NCBI GenBank assembly: GCA_026386835.1
Contig: JAPLMV010000066.1
Coordinates: 1-12,463, forward strand
Reading direction: 5' to 3'
Length of the DNA: 12,463 nucleotides
Source: Planctomycetota bacterium
GTDB taxonomy: Bacteria; Planctomycetota; Phycisphaerae; Sedimentisphaerales; Anaerobacaceae
Position numbers and translations under genes: made by a program. Positions 1 through 7,189 of this stretch are shown here, piece after piece (the stretch's first letter is position 1; each line of letters opens with the position of its first letter). The notes below the pieces were generated by a model. The model was not told where the DNA came from. It saw only the letters and a list, made by a program, of their open reading frames with translations, and searched no databases.

Positions 1-1278
1 TTTGCCAACACGCAAAGAAAGACTACTACCGGGCCGATAAATTCCAGAAGCAGGGGCAACTCGGCTGATGTCGGATTGGAGCAATTTTTTCCGACAGGTA
101 CTACGCTTAATCTTACCGGCAGCACCGATATAGATGAAAACGCTGATGAAGACCGATATGCCTCACGGCTCGGTTTTGGAATAACCCAATCGCTACTTCG
201 TGGATTCGGCACACAGGTCAACCTCGCATCGGTGAATCAGGCCCGGTTGGACACAAAGGCATCGCAGTATGAATTGCGAGGTTTTGTTCTGACACTTGTC
301 GCTCAAATTGAGCAAACTTACTGGGATTATGCACTGGCTGAGCGTCAGATAGAAATAGTCACCCAGGCCCTTGACATAGCACAGAAGCAATCACAGGAAA
401 CACAGGAGCGCATCAACGTCGGCAAATTGGCACAAAGCGAACAGGCCGCAGCCGAAGCTGAGGTGGCACTTCGCCGCGAAAACCTTATCAATGCCCGCAG
501 CATCCTTGCAAAGACCAAATTAACCCTTTTGCAGCTGATTAACCCGCCCGGCAGCAATTTGTGGACTCGAGAAATTGTGCTGAAGACCAAGCCTGAAATT
601 CCCTCGATACAGCTCGATGCTGTGGAACCTCACGTAGCGATTGCTTTGCAGATGCGCTCGGATTTGAACCATGCAAAACTTCAGTGGCAGCGGGATGAAC
701 TGGAAATTGTTAAAACAAAGAACGGCCTGTTGCCAAAGCTGGATATGTTTATAACCCTCGGCAAGACCGGCTATGCAAATTCATTTGAAGGTTCGTTTAA
801 GGATATGCATCACGACAACTTTGATACCACAGCCGGAGTTACCTTTGAATATCCGCCCCTCAACCGCGCCGCTCAAGCCCGCAATACTCGTGCAATCCTG
901 ACTCGCGACCAGGCGATGGAGTCAATAAAAAATCTCTCGCAGCTTGTTGAAGTTGACGTCAGGACCGCATATCTCGAAATCGTCCGCACTCAGGAGCAGG
1001 TTACAGCGACAGCGGCCACGCGTAAACTGCAGGAAGAAAAACTGCGTGCCGAGACTGAAAAATTCCGCGTGGGAAAATCGACGTCACTGCTGGTTGCTCA
1101 GGCGCAGCGAGATTTACTCGCAAGTCAGATTTCTGAAATTCAGTCGGTGGTCAACTATACCAAGGCATTCGTAGAACTTTACCGGCTTGAAGGTTCACTC
1201 CTCGAGCGCAGGGGTATCCTAAGCCCAGGCAGAGAACCGGTTGTTGGCCTTTGGCCAACAGAGCATTTGAGCAGGTGA
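1..1278 (+). CDS. TolC-family outer membrane efflux channel (5' truncated)
   Basis: Outer-membrane factor of a tripartite efflux pump: it would form the trimeric barrel and periplasmic tunnel through which the RND pump encoded downstream expels substrates. The frame is open to the left edge and the residues before the first possible start (TTG at 76) already read as TolC-like sequence, so the true start lies outside the window. About 425 residues are visible. Two OEP-type halves can be seen. The first has a long helical region with a VAQIEQTYWDYALAE segment, then an Ala/Glu-rich coiled coil and LLQLINP. The second starts near MRSDLNHAKLQ and continues through the strand-like FEYPPLNRAAQARN and another coiled coil to VELYRLEGSLLERRGI. 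Helices in each half with weak sequence identity are the family hallmark. The last roughly 15 residues (after GREPV) are encoded by a hairpin and the start of a repeat element, so the tail may be recently altered. Family is clear; substrate is unknown. Confidence 0.9.
   Translation, partial: FANTQRKTTTGPINSRSRGNSADVGLEQFFPTGTTLNLTGSTDIDENADEDRYASRLGFGITQSLLRGFGTQVNLASVNQARLDTKASQYELRGFVLTLVAQIEQTYWDYALAERQIEIVTQALDIAQKQSQETQERINVGKLAQSEQAAAEAEVALRRENLINARSILAKTKLTLLQLINPPGSNLWTREIVLKTKPEIPSIQLDAVEPHVAIALQMRSDLNHAKLQWQRDELEIVKTKNGLLPKLDMFITLGKTGYANSFEGSFKDMHHDNFDTTAGVTFEYPPLNRAAQARNTRAILTRDQAMESIKNLSQLVEVDVRTAYLEIVRTQEQVTATAATRKLQEEKLRAETEKFRVGKSTSLLVAQAQRDLLASQISEIQSVVNYTKAFVELYRLEGSLLERRGILSPGREPVVGLWPTEHLSR
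1242..1260. repeat. Perfect 8-bp stem, 3-nt loop hairpin at the end of the TolC-like gene
   Basis: TGTTGGCC (1242-1249) is followed by TTT and then its exact reverse complement GGCCAACA (1253-1260). It lies inside the coding region, 15 bp before the stop codon, and directly abuts the octamer repeat element starting at 1261. No T-run follows, so it is not a normal intrinsic terminator. It could slow ribosomes or protect the mRNA 3' end. Confidence 0.75.
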
Positions 1279-1340
1279 GCAGTAGAGCAGTAGAAAAACC
1301 CAAATGCTCAAATGCGGTCTACTGTTCAACTGTTCAACTA
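1261..1340. repeat. Octamer tandem-repeat element with inverted halves
   Basis: The left half has four 8-bp units that all start GAGCA: GAGCATTT, GAGCAGGT, GAGCAGTA, GAGCAGTA (1261-1292). After an 8-bp spacer, the right half continues in 8-bp steps (1301-1340): CAAATGCT, CAAATGCG, GTCTACTG, TTCAACTG, TTCAACTA. The right half is the reverse complement of left-half units, but in the same rather than mirrored order. GCATTTGAGCA (1263-1273) pairs perfectly with TGCTCAAATGC (1305-1315). The stretch 1277-1294 pairs with 1318-1335 at 15 of 18 positions. The TGA stop of the TolC-like gene (1276-1278) lies inside the element. It resembles short tandemly repeated repetitive sequences seen in some bacterial intergenic regions; function is unknown. 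Confidence 0.75.
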
Positions 1341-1373
1341 TCGAAGCGACAGATATTTAGTTAAGGGTACTTT

Positions 1374-2513
1374 ATGAATGAGTTGATAAGAGCAGTTATG
1401 GACAAAATAATCTCTTTCAATATAACTAAGCGCAAGGTCATTATTGCTGTTGTTATTCTCATTGTGCTTATCTGGCTTTCCTGTTCAGGGAAATCATCCC
1501 AAACCACCGGTACCGAGCAGGCAACACCGGTGGTTGTTGCAACAGCCGAGGAGAAAACAGTTCCTATTGAACTTACCAGTTTTGGTACGGTCGAGGCATA
1601 TTCGAGCATCGCAATCAAAACTCAGGTTACAGGTATTCTTAACGCAGTTCATTTCACCGAGGGTCAGGATGTAAATGAAGGAGACCTTCTTTTGTCTATC
1701 GACCCCCGCCCATCGCAGGCAGACCTTAAAGTGTCGCAGGCAAATCTGGCCAAAGACGAAGTTCAGCTCAAAAACGCCGAGAAGGAAGTTGCCAGACAAA
1801 AGGAACTGCTGGCAAAAGGTTTTGCTGCACAGGGTGATTATGATACCAGCGTAACCGTTGCCGAAACTTTTCGTGCCGCTGTCGGAGCAGATAAAGCCGC
1901 AGTTGAAAATGCGATGCTTCAGCTTGAGTACTGTTCAATACGTTCGCCCGTAACCGGACGTATCGGCAGTCTGCTCGTTAATCGTGGTAATCTGGTCAAG
2001 TTAAATGACATTTCGGTTGCCACCATTAAACAAATAGTACCTGTTTATGTCAGCTTTTCGGTGCCGCAGCAATATCTGCCTGACATACAGAAATACATGT
2101 CTGCCGGCAAACTGGATGTTACCGTTAAACAGCAGAAGGCGCAGGGACTTTTGTCTTTTGTGGATAATACTGTTGATACCACTACCGGAACCATTCGCCT
2201 GCGTGCAACATTTACAAATGAAACTAAAAGTCTTTGGCCTGGTCAGTACGTCGAGGTAACTGTTATCCTCACTAATGAGCCAAACGCAATTATCGTTCCG
2301 TCCGCGGCTGTTCAAATCAGCCAGACCGGGCAATTTGTATATGTCCTTAAGCCGGACCAGACAGTCGAATTAAGGCCTGTCACCGTCAAAAGAACCATAA
2401 ATAATCACACGGTACTCGAAGGGGTAAAGGCAGGCGAAAGCGTTGTTACAGACGGCCAGCTTCGGCTTGTGCCGGGGGCAAAAGTGGTAATAAAGAACGG
2501 CAACCAAAAGTAA
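1374..2513 (+). CDS. RND efflux periplasmic adaptor (HlyD/MdtA-like membrane fusion protein)
   Basis: Bridges the inner-membrane RND pump and the TolC-like channel. The 379 residues match the family's usual length. Residues 22-36 form a hydrophobic segment preceded by KRK. It ends at Cys37, so the protein is either anchored by this helix or is a lipoprotein with an imperfect lipobox (W-L-S-C). The core follows the MdtA/AcrA plan. A lipoyl-like half motif (TGILNAVHFTEGQDVNEGD) comes first, then an alpha-hairpin rich in Ala, Lys and Glu. The second lipoyl half (LEYCSIRSPVTGRIG) follows, then a beta-barrel domain with the conserved DTTTGTIRLRA and LWPGQYVEV, and a membrane-proximal domain (IIVPSAAVQ, VVTDGQLRLVPGAKV). 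Similarity to MdtA is recognisable throughout. The chosen ATG has AAGGG about 7 bp upstream (1363-1367); an in-frame ATG at 1398 (residue 9) is a weaker alternative. The permease gene follows after 18 bp, so both are surely in one operon. Confidence 0.95.
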   Translation: MNELIRAVMDKIISFNITKRKVIIAVVILIVLIWLSCSGKSSQTTGTEQATPVVVATAEEKTVPIELTSFGTVEAYSSIAIKTQVTGILNAVHFTEGQDVNEGDLLLSIDPRPSQADLKVSQANLAKDEVQLKNAEKEVARQKELLAKGFAAQGDYDTSVTVAETFRAAVGADKAAVENAMLQLEYCSIRSPVTGRIGSLLVNRGNLVKLNDISVATIKQIVPVYVSFSVPQQYLPDIQKYMSAGKLDVTVKQQKAQGLLSFVDNTVDTTTGTIRLRATFTNETKSLWPGQYVEVTVILTNEPNAIIVPSAAVQISQTGQFVYVLKPDQTVELRPVTVKRTINNHTVLEGVKAGESVVTDGQLRLVPGAKVVIKNGNQK

Positions 2514-2531
2514 ATTAAGGCAAAAACACCC

Positions 2532-5500
2532 ATGAATTTTACGGCTCTATTTATTAATCGGCCGGTGATGACAACACTTGTAATGTTGGCCATACTGATT
2601 TTCGGCATAGCGGCCTTTCGAATGCTTCCTGTCAGCGATTTGCCTAACGTTGATTTCCCTACAATTCAGGTCTCCGCCAACCTGCCCGGCGCAAGCCCAG
2701 AGACAATGGCCGCCGCTGTGGCAACACCTCTTGAAAAGCAGTTCTCCACCATCGCCGGTATTGATTCGATGTCATCAACAAGCGCCCTTGGCAGCACACA
2801 GATAACCCTGCAGTTTAACCTTGCCCGCAACATCGATGCAGCCGCTCAGGATGTTCAGGCCGCTATCGCACAGGCACAAAGGCAATTACCGCAGGATATG
2901 CCCAATCCGCCGACTTACCAGAAGGTCAACCCTGCCGACCAGCCGATTCTATACATTGCCCTGACAAGCCCGACATTGCCGTTGTCCACACTTGATGAGT
3001 ATGGCCAAACGCTGATGGCACAGAGAATTTCAACAGTCAGCGGAGTTGCCCAGGTGCAGGTGTACGGCTCACAAAAGTACGCCGTCCGGATTCAGCTTGA
3101 CCCAATGGCTTTGGCCAGCCAGAGAATCGGTATCGACCAGGTGGTCTCGGCCATTCAGGGTGGAAATGTAAATCTGCCCACCGGTATTTTGTATGGACCC
3201 CAGCGGACGTTTACAATCCAGTCGACAGGCCAGCTTAATGACGCTTCGGAATATGGACCGCTGATTGTCGCATACCGCAACGGTTCGCCCGTACGCCTCA
3301 ATCAAATCGCTCATATCTTAGACAGCGTCGAAAACAATAAGACCGCTGCGTGGTATGTCAATGCAGACTCACAAAGCAGGGCGGTTATACTTGCAATCCA
3401 GCGCCAGCCGGGTACAAATACGGTACAGGTCGCAAATGATGTTAAAAAATTGCTGCCGACCTTTCGCCACCAACTGCCGGCTTCGGTTTCCGTGCATATG
3501 CTGTTCGACCGTTCGGACTCAATAAGAGATTCCGTCAATGATGTCGAATTTACGCTTATGCTGACCCTGGCACTGGTTGTGATGGTAATATTCCTGTTCC
3601 TTCGCAATATATCGGCAACCATTATCCCAAGTCTGGCGCTGCCTATGTCGATTGTAGGCACCTTCGGGGTAATGTATGCGCTCGGCTACAGTCTGGATAA
3701 CCTCTCGCTGATGGCGATAACGCTATCGGTGGGCTTTGTCGTCGATGACGCCATCGTAATGCTCGAAAATATCGTCCGGCACATGGAAATGGGTAAAAAC
3801 GCCCTCAAAGCATCCATTGACGGCGCCAAGGAAATAAGTTTCACCATCGTCAGTATGACTATCTCTCTTGCCGCCGTGTTCATTCCCATTATCTTTATGG
3901 GAGGTCTTATCGGCAGACTCTTCCGCGAATTCGCCGTATCCATCGGCGTGGCGGTACTTGTCTCGGGTTTTGTCGCTTTGACACTTACTCCTATGCTTGC
4001 AAGCAGATTCCTTAGAAAACCAGAAGATATTCATCACGGCAAGGCATACGCATTTTCCGAGAGAATTTATAATCGTTCACTGAAATTTTACGAACGAACG
4101 CTCAAATGGGTGCTTGTAAATAAACGAAGCTCAATGGTTTTTTCCGCCATTATCCTCGTTGGACTTGTTTTACTGTTCGCCTTCATACCAAAGGGTTTCA
4201 TCCCGAACGAAGACCGTTCGATTGTTTTCGGCTTCACCGAAGCCATAGAAGGCATCTCTTACGAATCCATGTTTGAACACCAGCAGGCCGTCAGTTCTGT
4301 CCTGCAGAACAAGCCTGAAATTGATTCGTTTATGTCAACTGCCAGAAGCGGCAATAATGGTATCGTACTTATCCGCCTCAAACCCATGTCGCAGCGTAAG
4401 CTCTCCGCCGACCAGCTTCTTCAACAGTGGCGACCGAGTCTAAGCTCCGTCCCCGGAATGAGGGTCTATCTGCAGAATCCACCCACAATACCCATCGGCG
4501 GCAGATTGAGCAAAAGTCAATATCAGTATACCCTTCAATGCCCTGATATCGAGGAACTCAACAAGTATGCCGCCATAATGGAAAAAAAGTTCGGGGATAT
4601 ACCAGGATTACAGGATGTCACCAGTGATTTGCAAATCAAGAATCCACAGGTAACTGTTAACATCCAGCGGGATAAGGCCTCCAGTTTTGGCGTTACCGCC
4701 GCGCAGATTGAGGATGCGTTATATAGTGCTTATGGCTCACGCCAGGTATCCACGATTCTGGCGCCTAATAACGAGTACCAGGTTATCTTGGAATTGATGC
4801 CGCAATATCAGTTAGACCCCTCTGCCTTAAGTATGCTCTACATCCACTCCACCAATGACCAGCTTGTTCCCCTAAATGCCGTGGCGAATTTTACCAACGA
4901 CGTCGGCCCCCTTACAATAAACCATCAGGGACAACTGCCAGCGGTAACAATATCCTTTAACCTAAAACCAGGCGCATCAATCGGCGATGCAGTCAATGCG
5001 ATTGAAAAACTCGCTCTGACTACAATACCCGCTACAATAAACACCAGCTTCCAGGGTACCGCTCAGGCGTTCCGCTCGTCCATGCAGGGACTTGGAGTTT
5101 TGCTTGTCCTGGCGATTCTGGTCATTTATATGGTGCTCGGTATCCTTTACGAAAGTTTCATACACCCCATTACCATTCTCTCGGCCCTTCCGTTTGCTGG
5201 CTTCGGCGCATTGCTTACACTGCTTATTTTCCGCACCGAGCTTTCAATGTACGCCTTCGTTGGAATCATTATGCTCGTCGGGCTTGTCAAGAAAAACGGC
5301 ATTATGATGATTGACTTTGCCATTGAAGCCCAGAGACTTGAGGGCAAAAATCCCCACGATGCCATTCTGCAGGCCTGCCTTATAAGATTCCGTCCCATTA
5401 TGATGACAACTATGGCTGCACTTATGGCCGGTTTGCCGATTGCGATGGGCATGGGCGCTGGCGCCGAATCACGCAGACCTTTGGGGCTGGCTGTTGTGGG

Positions 5501-5627
5501 CGGATTAGTATTTTCTCAGACCCTGACGCTGTACATTACGCCGGTCTTCTATCTTTATATGGAAGCCTTCAGGAATAAATTTGCTTCAAAACATAATCAG
5601 CAGGCACTTGAAAACATCCCATCCTAA
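2532..5627 (+). CDS. RND-family multidrug efflux permease (MdtB/MdtC-like)
   Basis: Proton-driven inner-membrane pump of the hydrophobe/amphiphile efflux (HAE-1) class, expected to act as a trimer with the adaptor and TolC-like channel. At 1031 residues it has the usual full length. It shows the duplicated layout: one TM helix (about 10-28), a large periplasmic loop with the NLPGASPETM and ATPLEKQ motifs, TM helices 2-6 (about 335-495), TM7 near 535, a second periplasmic loop, and a final TM cluster (about 855-1015). Proton-relay residues are intact: Asp405-Asp406 in VGFVVDDAIVMLENI and Lys921 in GLVKKNGIMMIDF, plus the RFRPIMMTT motif of TM11. The TM4 neighbourhood (ALPMSIVGTFGVMY, GYSLDNLSLMA, EISFTIVSMTISLAAVFIP) is closer in style to MdtB/MdtC/MuxBC than to AcrB. 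Those systems use two different permeases, but only one is present here, so a homotrimer is likely. TAAGG lies 10-14 bp upstream of the ATG. Substrates cannot be read from sequence. Confidence 0.96.
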   Translation: MNFTALFINRPVMTTLVMLAILIFGIAAFRMLPVSDLPNVDFPTIQVSANLPGASPETMAAAVATPLEKQFSTIAGIDSMSSTSALGSTQITLQFNLARNIDAAAQDVQAAIAQAQRQLPQDMPNPPTYQKVNPADQPILYIALTSPTLPLSTLDEYGQTLMAQRISTVSGVAQVQVYGSQKYAVRIQLDPMALASQRIGIDQVVSAIQGGNVNLPTGILYGPQRTFTIQSTGQLNDASEYGPLIVAYRNGSPVRLNQIAHILDSVENNKTAAWYVNADSQSRAVILAIQRQPGTNTVQVANDVKKLLPTFRHQLPASVSVHMLFDRSDSIRDSVNDVEFTLMLTLALVVMVIFLFLRNISATIIPSLALPMSIVGTFGVMYALGYSLDNLSLMAITLSVGFVVDDAIVMLENIVRHMEMGKNALKASIDGAKEISFTIVSMTISLAAVFIPIIFMGGLIGRLFREFAVSIGVAVLVSGFVALTLTPMLASRFLRKPEDIHHGKAYAFSERIYNRSLKFYERTLKWVLVNKRSSMVFSAIILVGLVLLFAFIPKGFIPNEDRSIVFGFTEAIEGISYESMFEHQQAVSSVLQNKPEIDSFMSTARSGNNGIVLIRLKPMSQRKLSADQLLQQWRPSLSSVPGMRVYLQNPPTIPIGGRLSKSQYQYTLQCPDIEELNKYAAIMEKKFGDIPGLQDVTSDLQIKNPQVTVNIQRDKASSFGVTAAQIEDALYSAYGSRQVSTILAPNNEYQVILELMPQYQLDPSALSMLYIHSTNDQLVPLNAVANFTNDVGPLTINHQGQLPAVTISFNLKPGASIGDAVNAIEKLALTTIPATINTSFQGTAQAFRSSMQGLGVLLVLAILVIYMVLGILYESFIHPITILSALPFAGFGALLTLLIFRTELSMYAFVGIIMLVGLVKKNGIMMIDFAIEAQRLEGKNPHDAILQACLIRFRPIMMTTMAALMAGLPIAMGMGAGAESRRPLGLAVVGGLVFSQTLTLYITPVFYLYMEAFRNKFASKHNQQALENIPS

Positions 5628-5677
5628 CTCTGCAAATTAAGTCTCATTTCAAACACAGCAGCAGGTGCGGAAAAAAC

Positions 5678-5706
5678 TTGCAAAAAAATAAAAATACTGC
5701 TAAATT
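5678..5706 (+). promoter_or_regulatory. Candidate sigma70-type promoter for the sugar transferase operon
   Basis: TTGCAA (5678-5683) and TAAATT (5701-5706) are separated by exactly 17 bp of A-rich DNA. Each box matches the sigma70 consensus at 4 of 6 positions. The spacing and location, about 75 bp before the ATG at 5783 and just after the permease stop, make it the best candidate in the 155-bp gap. The -10 box lies inside an inverted repeat that could be an operator. No transcription data; AT-rich DNA yields such matches by chance. Confidence 0.4.
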
Positions 5707-5720
5707 GCACACAGTATTTT
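5691..5720. promoter_or_regulatory. Perfect 9-bp inverted repeat flanking the -10 box (possible operator or weak terminator)
   Basis: AAAATACTG (5691-5699) and CAGTATTTT (5712-5720) are exact reverse complements around a 12-bp centre that contains TAAATT. Arm centres are 21 bp apart, two helical turns, which suits a dimeric regulator binding one DNA face. As RNA the same sequence could fold into an AT-rich hairpin whose 3' arm ends in TTTT, so a weak terminator after the permease gene is the alternative reading. Confidence 0.45.
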
Positions 5721-5782
5721 AGTCTAATGAACGTACACTGACACAATCGCACAGAAAACGGTAATAATTTTTAAAGATTGCT

Positions 5783-7189
5783 ATGTTAAAAAGACACGCA
5801 GCTTTTTTCTCTCTGCTACACTCTATAGCTGACATTGTAATCATAGCCGTTGCTTGGCTTGGTGTATATTACGTTCGTTTTTATCTGGGCTTTTTCAGTT
5901 CCCCAAAAGGTATGCCTGGGTTTGAAAATCATCTACTGCTGACGATACCGGTTGTGTGTATTTGTTATCTCGGATGCTTATGGACAGGACTCTATAAACC
6001 AAAACGGGTTCAAACCATGTTCGTGCGGCTTCTGGATGTCCTAAAGGCCGGCATTCTGGGCGGCCTGATGGTCCTCGCTTTTTTCTACTATCTTCAGAAC
6101 CCGCCATACTCACGGAAATTATTGATACTGTTTGCCATCACGCTGTTTTGCGGCCTCGTCCTGTCGCACCTGTTTACGACCGCTGTAATACGGCATTTTC
6201 GGAAAAAAGGATATAATTTGCGGTATTACGCCGTAATAGGTGCCGGCAAAAACGGGCAGCAGCTTGTTAATGATATTGAGCAGATGGGATGGCTTGGCCT
6301 AAAATGCTCCTGCTTTGTCGATAATAATCCGGATTATATCGGCAGGACGTTGGTCGGTATCCCTGTTTACGGTCCGATTGATAGGCTGACAGAACTGATT
6401 AAAACCAAGGGAATAGATGAGGTTTATCTTGCCCTTAGCGGAAATGAGGCACATAAAGCATACCCCTTTCTTGAGACACTTCAATACGCCGGCGTAACCA
6501 TACGTATCATTCCTGACTGGGGCCATCTGGTCGCAACCAGCGATGCTACGGTAGTAACTATCGGCTCTCAGGTTCTTTTTTCAGCTTCGGACTCTCCCTT
6601 GGACGGTGGAAACATTGTTGCAAAAGAAGCGTTTGACCGCATGGTATCCCTGATACTGCTGATTATGCTGGCAGTTCCCATGTTCATAATTGCCGTACTG
6701 ATTAAACTTACAAGCAAAGGCCCTGTGTTTTATAAACAAACCAGAGTCGGAATGGACCAGAAAGAATTTGAAATAATGAAGTTTCGCACAATGACAATAG
6801 AGGCCGACAAAGAAAACCAATCCCAATGGACCAGGCCAGGCGACCCCAGACGCACACGAATCGGCGCCTGGCTGCGAAAAACCAGTCTCGATGAAATACC
6901 TCAGCTTATAAATGTAACAAAAGGCCAGATGAGTCTGGTCGGTCCGCGCCCGGAACAGCCGGAATTCGTAAAACAGTTCTCCGAAGAGTACAAGAAATAT
7001 ATGCTCAGGCACAAAATCAAGGCCGGAATGACCGGCTGGGCTCAAATACACGGCTTCCGCGGGGATACGTCTCTAAAAAAACGGTTGCAGTATGATTTGT
7101 ATTATATCAGGAATTGGTCTTTCTGGATGGATTTGTGGATACTCCTGAGAACGCCATGGGAAATTATAAAAGGTAAAAATGCATATTAA
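5783..7189 (+). CDS. Undecaprenyl-phosphate sugar-1-phosphate transferase (WcaJ-type polyprenyl glycosylphosphotransferase)
   Basis: Initiating enzyme of lipid-linked polysaccharide synthesis: it would transfer a hexose-1-phosphate (glucose-1-P in characterised WcaJ-type enzymes) from a UDP-sugar to undecaprenyl phosphate at the inner membrane. The 468 residues show the classic long form. Four N-terminal hydrophobic helices (about 8-138) come first. A Rossmann-like CoA-binding-type domain with GAGKNG at 153-158 follows, then a membrane segment (about 284-309) and a C-terminal bacterial sugar transferase domain. Catalytic-domain motifs are complete: KFRTM at 333-337, the Asp370-Glu371 dyad in TSLDEIPQ, LVGPRPE at 385-391, KAGMTGWAQIHGFRGDT at 413-429, and YDLYYIRNWS. 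The RGDT/YDLYYI.NWS form is WcaJ-like rather than WbaP-like, but sugar specificity is an inference. The upstream RBS is weak (AAAG about 6 bp before the ATG). The next gene starts inside its last four codons, an 11-bp overlap, so the two are co-translated. Confidence 0.94.
   Translation: MLKRHAAFFSLLHSIADIVIIAVAWLGVYYVRFYLGFFSSPKGMPGFENHLLLTIPVVCICYLGCLWTGLYKPKRVQTMFVRLLDVLKAGILGGLMVLAFFYYLQNPPYSRKLLILFAITLFCGLVLSHLFTTAVIRHFRKKGYNLRYYAVIGAGKNGQQLVNDIEQMGWLGLKCSCFVDNNPDYIGRTLVGIPVYGPIDRLTELIKTKGIDEVYLALSGNEAHKAYPFLETLQYAGVTIRIIPDWGHLVATSDATVVTIGSQVLFSASDSPLDGGNIVAKEAFDRMVSLILLIMLAVPMFIIAVLIKLTSKGPVFYKQTRVGMDQKEFEIMKFRTMTIEADKENQSQWTRPGDPRRTRIGAWLRKTSLDEIPQLINVTKGQMSLVGPRPEQPEFVKQFSEEYKKYMLRHKIKAGMTGWAQIHGFRGDTSLKKRLQYDLYYIRNWSFWMDLWILLRTPWEIIKGKNAY

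Noticed and set aside
76..78. TTG as the real start of the TolC-like gene
   Set aside because: The same frame is open back to base 1 with plausible TolC-like residues and there is no RBS before the TTG; the gene is cut by the window edge.
1242..1260. Intrinsic terminator after the TolC-like gene
   Set aside because: The stem is good, but no T-run follows it and it lies before the stop codon.
6581..7051. 156-codon minus-strand ORF
   Set aside because: Lies fully inside the catalytic domain of the sugar transferase, whose motifs are intact on the plus strand; it is an antisense shadow.
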